Part shown: positions 23,968 to 33,644 of the stretch, in pieces
How the letters are laid out: the number at the start of each line of letters is the position of its first letter
How positions within the stretch are numbered: position 1 is the first letter of the stretch
Source of the DNA: an uncultured Leucobacter sp.
GTDB taxonomy: Bacteria > Actinomycetota > Actinomycetes > Actinomycetales > Microbacteriaceae
Reading direction: 5' to 3'
DNA length: 33,758 nt
NCBI GenBank assembly: GCA_937967375.1
Contig: CALCJF010000090.1
Coordinates: 1 to 33,758 of the forward strand
Position numbers and translations under genes: made by a program
The notes under the pieces: model-generated
What the model saw: only the letters and a program-made list of their open reading frames with translations
Databases searched by the model: none
Told to the model about the DNA's origin: nothing

Positions 23968-25041
23968 GTGAACGCCACCGCAGAAACCTTCGCCACCGAG
24001 GTACCGACCCGCTGGGTCGGGCCGCTTCGAGTGAGCGGTGACGCCGTCGCGCCGAACGCTCCCCACGCCGAGATCTCAGTGCCCCTCGCCACCTACGAAA
24101 CGCCGCTCTGGCCCTCGGTGGGCCGCGGCGCCTCGATCTCGCGAGAGATCGAAGGCGGCATTCGCACGGTGATCGTTGACGAACGTATGAGCCGCTCTGT
24201 GCTGTTTGTCACCCCGAGCGCCGTCGTGGCAGAGCACGGCGCGAGCGTCGTGCAGCAGCGCTTCGACGAACTCGCCGAAGTGGTTGCTGCGGGCAGCCGC
24301 CACGCCCGCCTCATCGAGGCACACCCAGAAATTGTCGGCAACCTGCTGTTCGTGCGCTTCGCCTACAAGACCGGCGACGCCTCTGGCCATAACATGGTGA
24401 CGAACGCGTCAGACGCGCTCATGCAGCGAATTCTGTCGTGGAACATCGGTCTCGAGTACGGCTCGATCTCTGGCAACTTCTGCTCCGATAAGAAGGCGAC
24501 TGCTGTCAACGGCGTTCTCGGTCGCGGCCGCAATGTGGTCGCCGAGATCCTCATACCGCACGAGGTGGTTGAGCGCCGACTGCGTTCAACGGCACGCCAG
24601 ATCACCGACCTGGTGGTGCGTAAGAATCTTGTCGGCAGCACTATCGCCGGCGCTCTGCGCTCGGCCAACGCGCACTATGCGAATATGCTGCTCGCGTTCT
24701 ATCTTTCGACCGGGCAAGACGCCGCGAACATCGTCGAGGGTTCCCAAGGCATCACCTACGCAGAGGAGCGAGAAGAAGGTCTCTACTTCTCTTGCACACT
24801 TCCTCACCTCATCGTTGGTACTGTTGGTAACGGGAAACACCTCGCGCACGTCAACGACGCGCTCGAGAAGCTGGGATGTCGCGAGGATCGCGAGCCCGGT
24901 GAGAATTCCCGTCGCCTGGCCGCGCTGATGGCCGCCACGGTGTTGTGTGGGGAGCTTTCGCTGCTCGCTGCACAAACGAACCCCGGCGAACTGATGGCCA
25001 CACACATACTTATGGAGCGAAAGGAGAAGCCGAGCGCATGA
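23968..25041 (+). CDS. mvaA: Hydroxymethylglutaryl-CoA reductase, class I-like
   Basis: The enzyme reduces HMG-CoA to mevalonate with two NADPH, the committed step. The 357-residue protein lacks the membrane anchor of eukaryotic forms. It has ATYETPLWPSV with the catalytic Glu45, KTGDASGHNM (134-143), SGNFCSDKKATAVNG with catalytic Lys175/176, GQDAANIVEG with Asp251, and TNPGELMATH with the likely catalytic His346. These motifs follow the class I pattern and closely resemble, from memory, the Streptomyces sp. CL190 enzyme. The GTG at 23968 lies two bases after the isomerase stop, with AGGAG at 23954-23958. Its TGA overlaps the synthase start as ATGA. Confidence 0.95.
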   Translation: MNATAETFATEVPTRWVGPLRVSGDAVAPNAPHAEISVPLATYETPLWPSVGRGASISREIEGGIRTVIVDERMSRSVLFVTPSAVVAEHGASVVQQRFDELAEVVAAGSRHARLIEAHPEIVGNLLFVRFAYKTGDASGHNMVTNASDALMQRILSWNIGLEYGSISGNFCSDKKATAVNGVLGRGRNVVAEILIPHEVVERRLRSTARQITDLVVRKNLVGSTIAGALRSANAHYANMLLAFYLSTGQDAANIVEGSQGITYAEEREEGLYFSCTLPHLIVGTVGNGKHLAHVNDALEKLGCREDREPGENSRRLAALMAATVLCGELSLLAAQTNPGELMATHILMERKEKPSA

Positions 25042-26270
25042 GTGCTTCGACTGCTGCCACCCCGATCGGAATTCACGATCTGGAGATCACTACGACCCAT
25101 CACGTGGTCGACCTCACCGATCTCGCGCACTCGAACGGCACTGAGCCGGCGAAGTACCGCCTCGGCCTCGGCCAGGATCAGTTCAGCTTCCCAGCTCCCG
25201 ACGAAGACATCGTCACGATGGGCGCTGCCGCCGCGCTGCCCTTGATCGAACGCAACGGTACCGAGGGCATTCGCACGGTCATGTTCGCGACCGAGTCAGG
25301 CGTGGACCAGTCGAAGGCCGCCGGCGTGCCCGTGCAGCGTCTGCTCGGCCTGCCGAGCCAGGTGCGCGTCGTCGAGCTGAAGCAGGCCTGCTACGGCGGC
25401 ACCGCCGCGCTGCAGGCAGCGCTTGGCATCGTGGCACGCAACCCGAACGAGCGCGTGCTCATCATTTCGAGCGATATCGCTCGATATCAACTCGACAGCC
25501 CCGGCGAACCCACGCAGGGTGCGGGAGCCGTCGCAATGCTCGTCTCAGCGAACCCCGCGCTGCTCGAGATCGAGGCAGCCGCCGGACTCTTCACCGACGA
25601 TGTCGATGATTTCTGGCGCCCGAATGACTCGACCACCGCGGTCGTTGACGGCAAGCTCTCGATGTCGGCCTACCTCGACGCGCTCAGCGGCGCGTGGGCA
25701 GACCTGCAGGCTCAGGGCGGCCCCGGCATCGATCAGATCGATCGCATCATCTACCACCAGCCATTCACCAAGATGGCAAAGAAGGCGCAGGCCCACCTCG
25801 CCGCGCTCACCGGAGTCGATCTTGGCCTCGAGCTGCCCGGAGAAGCCGCCGTCGAGGGTTCGAGTGATTCAGACGACGCGGCACGCGACACCGGGCTCGC
25901 GACCGGCACACTCTACAATCGCCGCCTCGGCAACTCGTACACGGCATCAGTGTTCGCGGGCCTTGCCGCCCTACTGCACCACGACGCCGAGCTCGAGGGC
26001 AAGCGCATCGGCCTCTTCAGCTACGGTTCGGGCAGCGTGAGTGAGTTTCTCACGGGCATCGTGCAGCCAGGCTATTTCGATGCCGAAGCTGCATCACGCT
26101 TCTACTCCACGCTCGAGGCACGTCAGCCGCTCGAGATCGCGGCCTATCGTGAGCTGCACCAAGCTGAGCGACCGAGTGCTGAAGATTACGCGACTCCTCG
26201 CGTCACCTCGGCACCGTTCCGCTTCAGCGGTGTCAAGGATCAGGCCCGCCAGTACGAGCACAACGCTTAG
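25038..26270 (+). CDS. mvaS: Hydroxymethylglutaryl-CoA synthase
   Basis: The enzyme condenses acetyl-CoA with acetoacetyl-CoA to HMG-CoA. The 410-residue thiolase-fold protein has the catalytic triad of the family: Glu86 in FATESGVDQSKA, the acyl-accepting Cys118 in KQACYGGTAAL, and His240 in IIYHQPFTKMAKKA. The GSGS motif (SYGSGSVSEFL) lies near the C-terminus. The start overlaps the reductase stop as ATGA, and AAGGAG lies at 25021-25026. It is the last gene of the operon. Its TAG overlaps the stop of the convergent MarR gene, leaving no space for a terminator between them. No prenyl transferase gene follows. Confidence 0.95.
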   Translation: MSASTAATPIGIHDLEITTTHHVVDLTDLAHSNGTEPAKYRLGLGQDQFSFPAPDEDIVTMGAAAALPLIERNGTEGIRTVMFATESGVDQSKAAGVPVQRLLGLPSQVRVVELKQACYGGTAALQAALGIVARNPNERVLIISSDIARYQLDSPGEPTQGAGAVAMLVSANPALLEIEAAAGLFTDDVDDFWRPNDSTTAVVDGKLSMSAYLDALSGAWADLQAQGGPGIDQIDRIIYHQPFTKMAKKAQAHLAALTGVDLGLELPGEAAVEGSSDSDDAARDTGLATGTLYNRRLGNSYTASVFAGLAALLHHDAELEGKRIGLFSYGSGSVSEFLTGIVQPGYFDAEAASRFYSTLEARQPLEIAAYRELHQAERPSAEDYATPRVTSAPFRFSGVKDQARQYEHNA

Positions 26271-26830
26271 GCGCCCCACTCCCCTTCGCGCACCTCGAGC
26301 TGGCTCGCCATGTTCTCGAGAAACCGCGCGACGACGGCGCGCTCCTCTGAGCTCAGGTCGATACTCGCGATGAATCGCTTCGCGTGCTGTTTGCCGACCG
26401 TGCGCATCGCTGCCGCACGAGTCTCGGGATTCACGGTGATGTGTAGTGCCCTTCGATCCGTGGGATGAGTATGCCGCAGAATGTGGTCGCCGCGTTCGAG
26501 GCGGTCGAGCAGTTTTGTGGTCGACGCTGTCGAGATGCCGAGGTGTTCGGCGATGGCGCTAGGTGTGACGATCTGCTGACGGTTCTCAGCGACGATCAAG
26601 AAGTGCAGGGCACGCATGTCGGTGCGGTTGAGCTTCATATAGCGCAGTGACGCCTCGGAGAGCTTCTCTTCAGCCTGGCGCAGCGCCGCCATTGCGGCCA
26701 TGATGCGATTGATCTCAGCAATGTCTTGTGGGCTCACCTGCGATCGGTCGATCAGCTCGCCGAGCGGATCGCTCGAATCGAGATGGTACACGCTGTCGCC
26801 CTGATTCGAGTCACTCGCCTTCTCGTTCAT
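26267..26830 (-). CDS. MarR-family transcriptional regulator
   Basis: This 187-residue protein has the MarR winged helix-turn-helix: helix LNRTDMRALHFLIV, then VTPSAIAEHLGISTASTTKLLDRLERGDHI (88-117) as the HTH and recognition helix, then the wing HTHPTDRRALHITV (121-133), and a C-terminal helical dimerisation part. The N-terminal 45 residues form an extra polar segment. Start ATG 26830 is used; an in-frame GTG two codons upstream is possible. It converges with the mevalonate operon (stops overlap) and diverges from the MMPL exporter gene, with an inverted repeat in the shared promoter region. The usual MarR logic would have it repress itself and the exporter until a ligand binds. The ligand is unknown. 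Confidence 0.9.
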   Translation of the reverse strand: MNEKASDSNQGDSVYHLDSSDPLGELIDRSQVSPQDIAEINRIMAAMAALRQAEEKLSEASLRYMKLNRTDMRALHFLIVAENRQQIVTPSAIAEHLGISTASTTKLLDRLERGDHILRHTHPTDRRALHITVNPETRAAAMRTVGKQHAKRFIASIDLSSEERAVVARFLENMASQLEVREGEWGA

Positions 26831-26837
26831 ACACACA

Positions 26838-26882
26838 TATTATCTTGCACAAAAATGCATGCTAGGCTAACTCCTAGCCTAT
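26838..26882. promoter_or_regulatory. Divergent marR/mmpL promoter region with inverted repeat
   Basis: TAGGCTA (26864-26870) and TAGCCTA (26876-26882) form a seven-base inverted repeat around five bases, the size of a MarR operator. On the minus strand GATAAT (26845-26840) lies ten bases before the marR ATG and could be its -10 box, placing the repeat at its -35 region. On the plus strand TTGCAC (26846-26851) is a possible -35 element, and the repeat itself contains -10-like hexamers for mmpL. Binding by the adjacent MarR protein is inferred. Confidence 0.5.
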
Positions 26883-26925
26883 CTAGCTACTTCTTATGAA
26901 CGAAACCGTACGTGAGGCATAGTCA

Positions 26926-29109
26926 ATGAGCACACAGTTGAACCCGACGAAGCCACGAGTACCGAAATGGCTCAGGGTATTGCTGCCCGCCATGCTCATT
27001 TTGGTATGGTTTGCCGGTGCGGGAATCGGCGGCCCCTACTTCGGCAAGGTGAGCGAGGTATCGTCGAACGATCAGACTGCATATCTGCCCGCCTCGGCCG
27101 AGGCGACCCAGGTGCAGCAGCGACTCGCCGACTTCAGGGACTCGGAGGCGATCCCAGCCGTCGTGGTGTTCACCAGCGAACAGCAGCTCTCGAAGCCAGA
27201 GCTGTCGTCACTCAGCGACGCCGTCACGGCGCTTCCCGACAGGGTCGCGGGCGTAAGCGACAAGCTCTCACCTCTCTTGCCCTCTGATGACGGCAAGGCT
27301 GCGCAGGTTTTCGTTCCTATCAACGACACCGAAAACGTAAAAACCACGGTCGCCGATCTCGGTGAACAACTGCGTGACACTGCGCCACAGGGTGTGACCG
27401 TCTATGTCACAGGCCCGGCGGGCTTCACGGCCGACCTCGTGGCCGCCTTCTCTGGTATCGACGGTTTGCTGCTCGGGGTCGCCCTACTCGCAGTCTTCCT
27501 GATTCTCATCGTGGTGTACCGTTCACTGCTCCTGCCCCTGGCGGTGCTGTCGACAAGCCTCTTCGCGCTGACGGTCGCGCTACTCGTCAACTGGTGGCTA
27601 GCCAAGTGGGGGCTCATCATGCTCTCGGGCCAGACCCAGGGCATTCTCTTCATTCTCGTAATCGGCGCGGCCACCGACTACTCGCTGCTCTACGTCGCCC
27701 GCTATCGAGAACAGCTGCGCCTGCATACCGACAAGTGGTCGGCCACATTCGCGGCGATCAAGGGATCCTTCGAGCCGATCCTCGCGTCAGGAGGAACCGT
27801 CATCGCCGGCCTGCTCTGCCTGCTGCTCAGTGACCTCAAATCGAACAGCGCGCTCGGGCCCGTGGCGTCTGTCGGAATCGTCTTCGCAATGCTTGCGGCG
27901 CTCACCCTGCTTCCGGCAATTCTGTACGCGTTTGGAAGGGCCGCGTTCTGGCCGCGCCGACCGGTATACGAACCCAAGGTGGTTGCCGCAGAGCACGGAA
28001 TCGCCACACGCGGCGTCTGGGCGAAGCTTGCACGTTGGATCCAGACGAAACACCGCCCCATCTGGATTGTCACCTCGCTCCTGCTCGTCGTTGGTGCCGC
28101 GGGCGTCACCCAGCTGAACGCGGTCGGCGTCGCGCAGTCCGATCTCGTGCTCGGCTCCTCTGAAGCGCGAGACGGGCAGGTGGCGCTCGGCGAGCACTTT
28201 GCCGCGGGTTCGGGAAGCCCGGTCTCCGTGATCGTCGCTGAAGACGAGCTACAGCAGGCCGCCGACCTCTTGCTCGCCAACACGGGCATCGATAGCGTCA
28301 GCATCGTCTCCTCAGACGCTGCGAGCGGCTCGGCGCCAGTCACCACCGATGGCATCTCGGCGTTCGGCCCGCCAGGCACGCCTGCTCCTGAGCCCACAGT
28401 GGCGGGCGGCGAAGTGCTGCTGCAGGCGACGCTCACCGACGCGGCCGACAGCGAGAGCGCCGAGACGACCGTGCGCGAACTTCGTGCCTCGCTGCACGAG
28501 TCGATACCCGGGGCTCTCGTCGGGGGCACCACTGCAACCGCAATCGACACGAATGATGCCTCGATCCACGACCGCAATCTGATCATTCCGATCGTGCTCG
28601 TGGTGATCCTCGTGATTCTCATGCTGCTGCTGCGCTCGATTCTCGCGCCGATTCTGCTCATCTTGACAACGGTGCTTTCATTCGGAACTGCGCTCGGCGT
28701 TGCCGCCCTCGTGTTCAACGGCATATTCCAGTTTCCCGGCGCCGACCCGGCGGTGCCGCTCTACGGATTCGTGTTTCTCGTTGCCCTCGGCATCGACTAC
28801 AACATTTTTCTCATGACTCGCGTGCGCGAGGAGTCTGTGCAGCACGGAACCCGAGACGGCATTCTCCGAGGGCTCACCATCACCGGCGGGGTGATCACCT
28901 CTGCCGGCCTGGTGCTCGCCGCAACATTTGCGGCGCTCGCGGTGATTCCCATCCTCTTCCTCGCTCAGATCTCGTTCATCGTCGCGTTCGGCGTCTTGCT
29001 CGACACCTTCATCGTGCGATCACTGCTCGTGCCGGCCCTGGCCTACGATCTCGGCCGGATCATCTGGTGGCCCTCGAAACTCTGGCGCGTGGGCAGGCAC
29101 GGCGGTTGA
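26926..29109 (+). CDS. MMPL-family RND transporter
   Basis: This 727-residue inner-membrane protein belongs to the MMPL branch of the RND superfamily: proton-driven exporters of lipids, drugs or hydrophobic compounds. It has two repeats, each with a membrane helix, a large extracytoplasmic domain (about 45-165 and 400-540) and a five-helix bundle. The proton-relay motif appears twice, as GAATDYSLLYVARYREQ (Asp near 250) and ALGIDYNIFLMTRVREE (Asp near 624). The size matches the shorter YdfJ-like members and not the mycolate-exporting MmpL3 type with a long C-terminal tail. ATG 26926 has TGAGG upstream. Control by the divergent MarR is likely. Linkage to the mevalonate operon hints at an isoprenoid-related cargo, but this is speculation. 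Confidence 0.93.
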   Translation: MSTQLNPTKPRVPKWLRVLLPAMLILVWFAGAGIGGPYFGKVSEVSSNDQTAYLPASAEATQVQQRLADFRDSEAIPAVVVFTSEQQLSKPELSSLSDAVTALPDRVAGVSDKLSPLLPSDDGKAAQVFVPINDTENVKTTVADLGEQLRDTAPQGVTVYVTGPAGFTADLVAAFSGIDGLLLGVALLAVFLILIVVYRSLLLPLAVLSTSLFALTVALLVNWWLAKWGLIMLSGQTQGILFILVIGAATDYSLLYVARYREQLRLHTDKWSATFAAIKGSFEPILASGGTVIAGLLCLLLSDLKSNSALGPVASVGIVFAMLAALTLLPAILYAFGRAAFWPRRPVYEPKVVAAEHGIATRGVWAKLARWIQTKHRPIWIVTSLLLVVGAAGVTQLNAVGVAQSDLVLGSSEARDGQVALGEHFAAGSGSPVSVIVAEDELQQAADLLLANTGIDSVSIVSSDAASGSAPVTTDGISAFGPPGTPAPEPTVAGGEVLLQATLTDAADSESAETTVRELRASLHESIPGALVGGTTATAIDTNDASIHDRNLIIPIVLVVILVILMLLLRSILAPILLILTTVLSFGTALGVAALVFNGIFQFPGADPAVPLYGFVFLVALGIDYNIFLMTRVREESVQHGTRDGILRGLTITGGVITSAGLVLAATFAALAVIPILFLAQISFIVAFGVLLDTFIVRSLLVPALAYDLGRIIWWPSKLWRVGRHGG

Positions 29110-29130
29110 GCGCCCAGGCTGTCGAAGCAA

Positions 29131-29175
29131 AAGAACCGCCGCCCGCGAGGAATAACCCTGCGGGCGGCGGTTCTT
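29131..29175. terminator. Bidirectional terminator between mmpL and gatB
   Basis: AAGAACCGCCGCCCGC (29131-29146) and its exact complement (29160-29175) form a 16-pair stem with a 13-base loop. It lies between two convergent genes (stop at 29109 and stop at 29238). The A-rich left foot and TTCTT right foot give short U-runs on either strand, so it can serve both directions. Confidence 0.88.
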
Positions 29176-29237
29176 CAGCTGCACTAGCGGCGCTGAGCAG
29201 CGACGCTACTGCAGCGTAGCGCTACCGCGCTTCCTCA

Positions 29238-30751
29238 CTACTGCGCGGCACGCTCGAGCACGAGCTCGCGCACGCGAGCGGCATCTGCCTGGCCTCGCAT
29301 CGCCTTCATGACCGCACCGATGACTGCACCGGCGGCCTGCACCTTGCCATCGCGAATCTTCTCGAGCACGTCGGGCTGCTGCGCGAGGGCCGCATCGATT
29401 GCATCGATCAACGGGCCGTCGTCAGAGACGATCGCGAGGCCGCGGGCCTCTACGATCTCTGCCGCGGTGCCCTCACCGTCGATGACGCCCTGAAGCACCT
29501 GGCGAGCAAGTTTGTCGTTCAACGTTCCAGCCTCGACGAGCTCGACAACCGAGAAGATTTGCTCGGGAGTGATAAGGTCGGTCGGCTGTGCATCACGCTC
29601 GTTCGCAATGCGGGCGATCTCGCCCGTCCACCACTTGCGCGCGCTCTGCGGGGCGACACCCGCCGCCACCGTCGCCTCGATAGCGCCAGTCAGACCCGCG
29701 TTCACCACGTCTTGGAACTCGAGTGCGCTGAAACCCCACTCGGCACGCAGGCGCCTGGTGCGCAGCGTCGGGTGCTCTGGCAGTTGCCCGCGCAGTTCTT
29801 CGACAAGCTCGCGCGAGGGCGTGAGCGGAGCGAGGTCGGGCTCGGGGAAGTACCGGTAATCGTCGGCGTCGCTCTTCGGGCGGCCGGGCGAGGTCTCCCC
29901 CGTGTCCTCATGCCAGTGCCTGGTCTCTTGCGTGATCGATCCGCCTTCTGAGAGGATCGCGGCCTGACGTTGAATCTCGAAGCGCACCGCGCGCTCGATC
30001 GATCGCAGCGAATTCACGTTCTTCGTCTCTGTGCGCGTGCCGAGCACGCTCATGCCCGCGTTCTCATTGCCACGCGGACGCAGCGAGACGTTGGCGTCGC
30101 AACGCAGGTTGCCGCGTTCCATGCGCGCATCGGAAATGCCGAGGGCGACGACCATCTCGCGAATCGTCGCAACGTAGGCCGCTGCGATCTCGGGGGTGTC
30201 TGCCTCACCGCCGAAGATCGGGCGGGTGACGATCTCTACGAGCGGCACGCCAGCGCGGTTGTAGTCGACGAGCGAGTACTCTGCGCCCTGAATGCGACCG
30301 GTCGAGCCGCCCACATGGTTCAGCTTGCCCGCATCCTCTTCCATGTGCGCGCGCTCGATCGGCACGTGCACGACGCGGCCCGAGGCGAGCTCGATCTCGA
30401 CAGATCCGTCGTGCGCGATCGGATCGTCGTACTGCGAAATCTGGTAATTCTTCGCCATGTCTGGGTAGAAGTAGTTCTTGCGCGCAAAGCCAGAGACCTC
30501 GGCGATCTCACAGCCGAGGGCGAGCCCCAGGCTGATCGAGTAGCGCACGGCCTGGTCGTTGACGACCGGCAGCGATCCTGGCAGGCCGAGACACACCGGC
30601 GTCAGGTTGGTGTTCGGCTCGCTGCCGAACACATTGGGTGCAGAACTGAACATCTTGGTCTTGGTGTTCAACTCGACGTGCACTTCGAGCCCGATGACGG
30701 GCTCGAAGAGCTCGAGCGCCTGTTCGAACGGCATCAGCTTTGTCTTGGCCA

Positions 30752-30752
<1 letters not shown>
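29238..30752 (-). CDS. gatB: Aspartyl/glutamyl-tRNA amidotransferase subunit B
   Basis: GatB is the kinase/tRNA-binding subunit of the GatCAB enzyme, which amidates Glu-tRNA(Gln) and/or Asp-tRNA(Asn) formed by non-discriminating synthetases. The 504-residue protein opens with FEPVIGLEVHVELNTKTKMFS, followed by PNVFGSEPNTNLTPVCLGLPGSLPVVN, and contains KNYFYPDMAKNYQISQYD and LRCDANVSLRPRG, all strongly conserved in GatB. The C-terminal part holds the helical YqeY-like tail domain that ends in GKVQAAGAVIGAVMKAMRGQADAARVRELVLERAAQ. ATG shares one base with the gatA TAA (TAATG), so translation is coupled. It is the last gene of the gatCAB operon. Confidence 0.97.
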
Positions 30753-32298
<1,546 letters not shown>

Positions 32299-32299
<1 letters not shown>

Positions 32300-32619
32300 T
32301 ACTGCTCCTCCCCCAGAATCGAAGACACGCGGAACATGCCATCGGCAGCCTCGGGTGCGTTTGCAAGCGCCTCTTCGAGGGTCAGTACGTCTGCGATCTC
32401 GTCAGGCCGCGTAACGTTGTTGATCGGAATCGGGTGACTCGTCGCGGGCACATCGTCGCTCGCCACCTCGCTCACCTTCGCGATATTGTGCAGGATCGAG
32501 TCGAGCTCACTGCTCAGCGTGGTGATTTCTTCGGGGGTGAGGGCGATGCGAGCCAGATCGGCGAGATGTTCGACGGTCTGCACCGTGATCTCGCCGTTCG
32601 CTCCACTGGTTTCAGACAT
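32299..32619 (-). CDS. gatC: Aspartyl/glutamyl-tRNA amidotransferase subunit C
   Basis: GatC is the small wrapping subunit that stabilises the GatA-GatB pair. The 106-residue protein has the family core VEHLADLARIALTPEEITTLSSELDSIL followed by a KVSEVASDDVPATSHP linker and a C-terminal MFRVSSILGEEQ, which contacts GatA. Its start has GGAG four bases upstream. It is the first gene of gatCAB. Upstream, 93 bases separate it from the stop of the tag gene, which reads in the same direction; a TAAGAT hexamer on the minus strand near 32655 may be its -10 element. Confidence 0.95.
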
Positions 32620-32712
32620 GCTGCTCCATCAAGAGTGATCGGATGAACCTACCCATCTTATCGGGGCTGCCGCTGTATGCTCACGGCGTACTGGCCCGTC
32701 GACGCTGCGCTT

Positions 32713-33378
32713 CTACGCGAGCAGGTGGGCGACGGCTTCGCCGGCACTCGCCGCGAGCCTGCGCCCTTCTTCCGTGCGGGTGCCGTCGCTGTTCCAAAGC
32801 CCTGAGCAACCGCGTCGGTGGCTGGTCATAAGGTGTACGTCAGCGATGCCAATCGCGGTCATGAGTGCGTAGGCGGTGGTTGGCCCGACGAAGCGAAATC
32901 CCTGACGCTTCAAAGCCTTTGCCAACGCAACTGACTCGGGCGAAGCCGACGGCACTTCGGCATCACTGCGCGGCTGTGGTGAGCGTTCGGGCATGAATGC
33001 CCACACGAGGTTCGACAGCGTCGCACCCCGTGTGTGCAGTCCGAGAATCGCGCCCGCATTCGCAATCGTTGCGGTGATCTTCGCGCGGTTTCGAATGATG
33101 CCCTCATTGCCCAGTAGGCGCTCGATGTCTGGCTCATCGAAGGCGGCGACCCGCTCGATGTCGAAGTTCGCGAAGGCATCGCGAAATGCCTCGCGCTTTC
33201 TCAGGATGGTGAGCCATGACAGTCCGGATTGAAATGCTTCGAGACTGAGGCGTTCGAACACACCGGACTCGTCAAAGACCGGCAGGCCCCACTCGTTGTC
33301 GTAGTAGTCGGTGAGTTCAGGCGTACCGAGCGCCCAGGTCGACCGCACTGGCTCGGCATACTTCGTTTGTTCAACCAC
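32713..33378 (-). CDS. tag: DNA-3-methyladenine glycosylase I, zinc-ligand-poor variant
   Basis: The enzyme excises 3-methyladenine from alkylated DNA. The 221-residue protein has YYDNEWGLPVFDE (25-37), LSLEAFQSGLSWLTIL with the base-pocket Glu47, NEGIIRNRAKI, FRFVGPTTAYALMTAIG and the surrounding helices of the HhH glycosylase fold, so the family is clear. E. coli Tag binds zinc through Cys4, His17, His175 and Cys179. By motif alignment these are Ser13, Tyr26, His182 and Ser186 here, so three of four ligands are gone. The C-terminus is longer by about 30 residues. The start is GTG at 33378 with AAGGAG eight bases upstream. It reads toward the gatCAB operon and may be co-transcribed. Confidence 0.9.
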   Translation of the reverse strand: MVEQTKYAEPVRSTWALGTPELTDYYDNEWGLPVFDESGVFERLSLEAFQSGLSWLTILRKREAFRDAFANFDIERVAAFDEPDIERLLGNEGIIRNRAKITATIANAGAILGLHTRGATLSNLVWAFMPERSPQPRSDAEVPSASPESVALAKALKRQGFRFVGPTTAYALMTAIGIADVHLMTSHRRGCSGLWNSDGTRTEEGRRLAASAGEAVAHLLA

Positions 33379-33580
33379 GGCACACTCCTTCTACGACGCG
33401 GGTGCGATTGGATACTCAGCGTCGTCAGTTTGTAGTTTTGATTGCGTCGTCGCGACGCCCAGAATCAGCCTACGGTCCTCGGAGCCTCGAGATGAGTGGT
33501 TTCAAAAATCTGTGGAAAACCGGAACTCGCGGGCTTTGTGAGCGACAAGTCGATGCCCCTCCTCGATCGCTCAGGGCTTT
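33379..33580. other. Gene-free stretch upstream of tag and the terminal lipoprotein gene
   Basis: No reading frame here has a believable product. It must hold the tag promoter on the minus strand. I see a small GCGTCG/CGACGC inverted repeat around 33445-33460 and a TGTGGAAAA that is one base off a DnaA box, neither convincing. The strong palindrome that follows is listed separately. Confidence 0.5.
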
Positions 33581-33615
33581 CTTTTCACTATTGAATCTGA
33601 TTCAATAGTGAAAAG
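33581..33615. promoter_or_regulatory. Perfect 35-bp palindrome, probable operator
   Basis: The left arm CTTTTCACTATTGAATC (33581-33597) and right arm GATTCAATAGTGAAAAG (33599-33615) are exact reverse complements around a single T at 33598. The core TTGAATC-T-GATTCAA has the shape of a TetR-family operator. It lies 29 bases upstream of the lipoprotein start, where it would cover the promoter. A run of 17 matching pairs cannot be chance. It is not followed by a T-run, so a terminator is unlikely. Confidence 0.8.
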
Positions 33616-33644
33616 TTCATCACCCTCCTCAGAGATGAGTACCC

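Noticed and set aside
26864..26882. Possible DtxR/IdeR iron box between marR and mmpL
   Set aside because: Only part of the consensus is met and the half-site spacing is wrong; a MarR operator is the simpler reading given the adjacent gene.
33505..33520. DnaA box or replication-linked site (TGTGGAAAA)
   Set aside because: It is a single site with a mismatch, without a cluster or AT-rich unwinding region.
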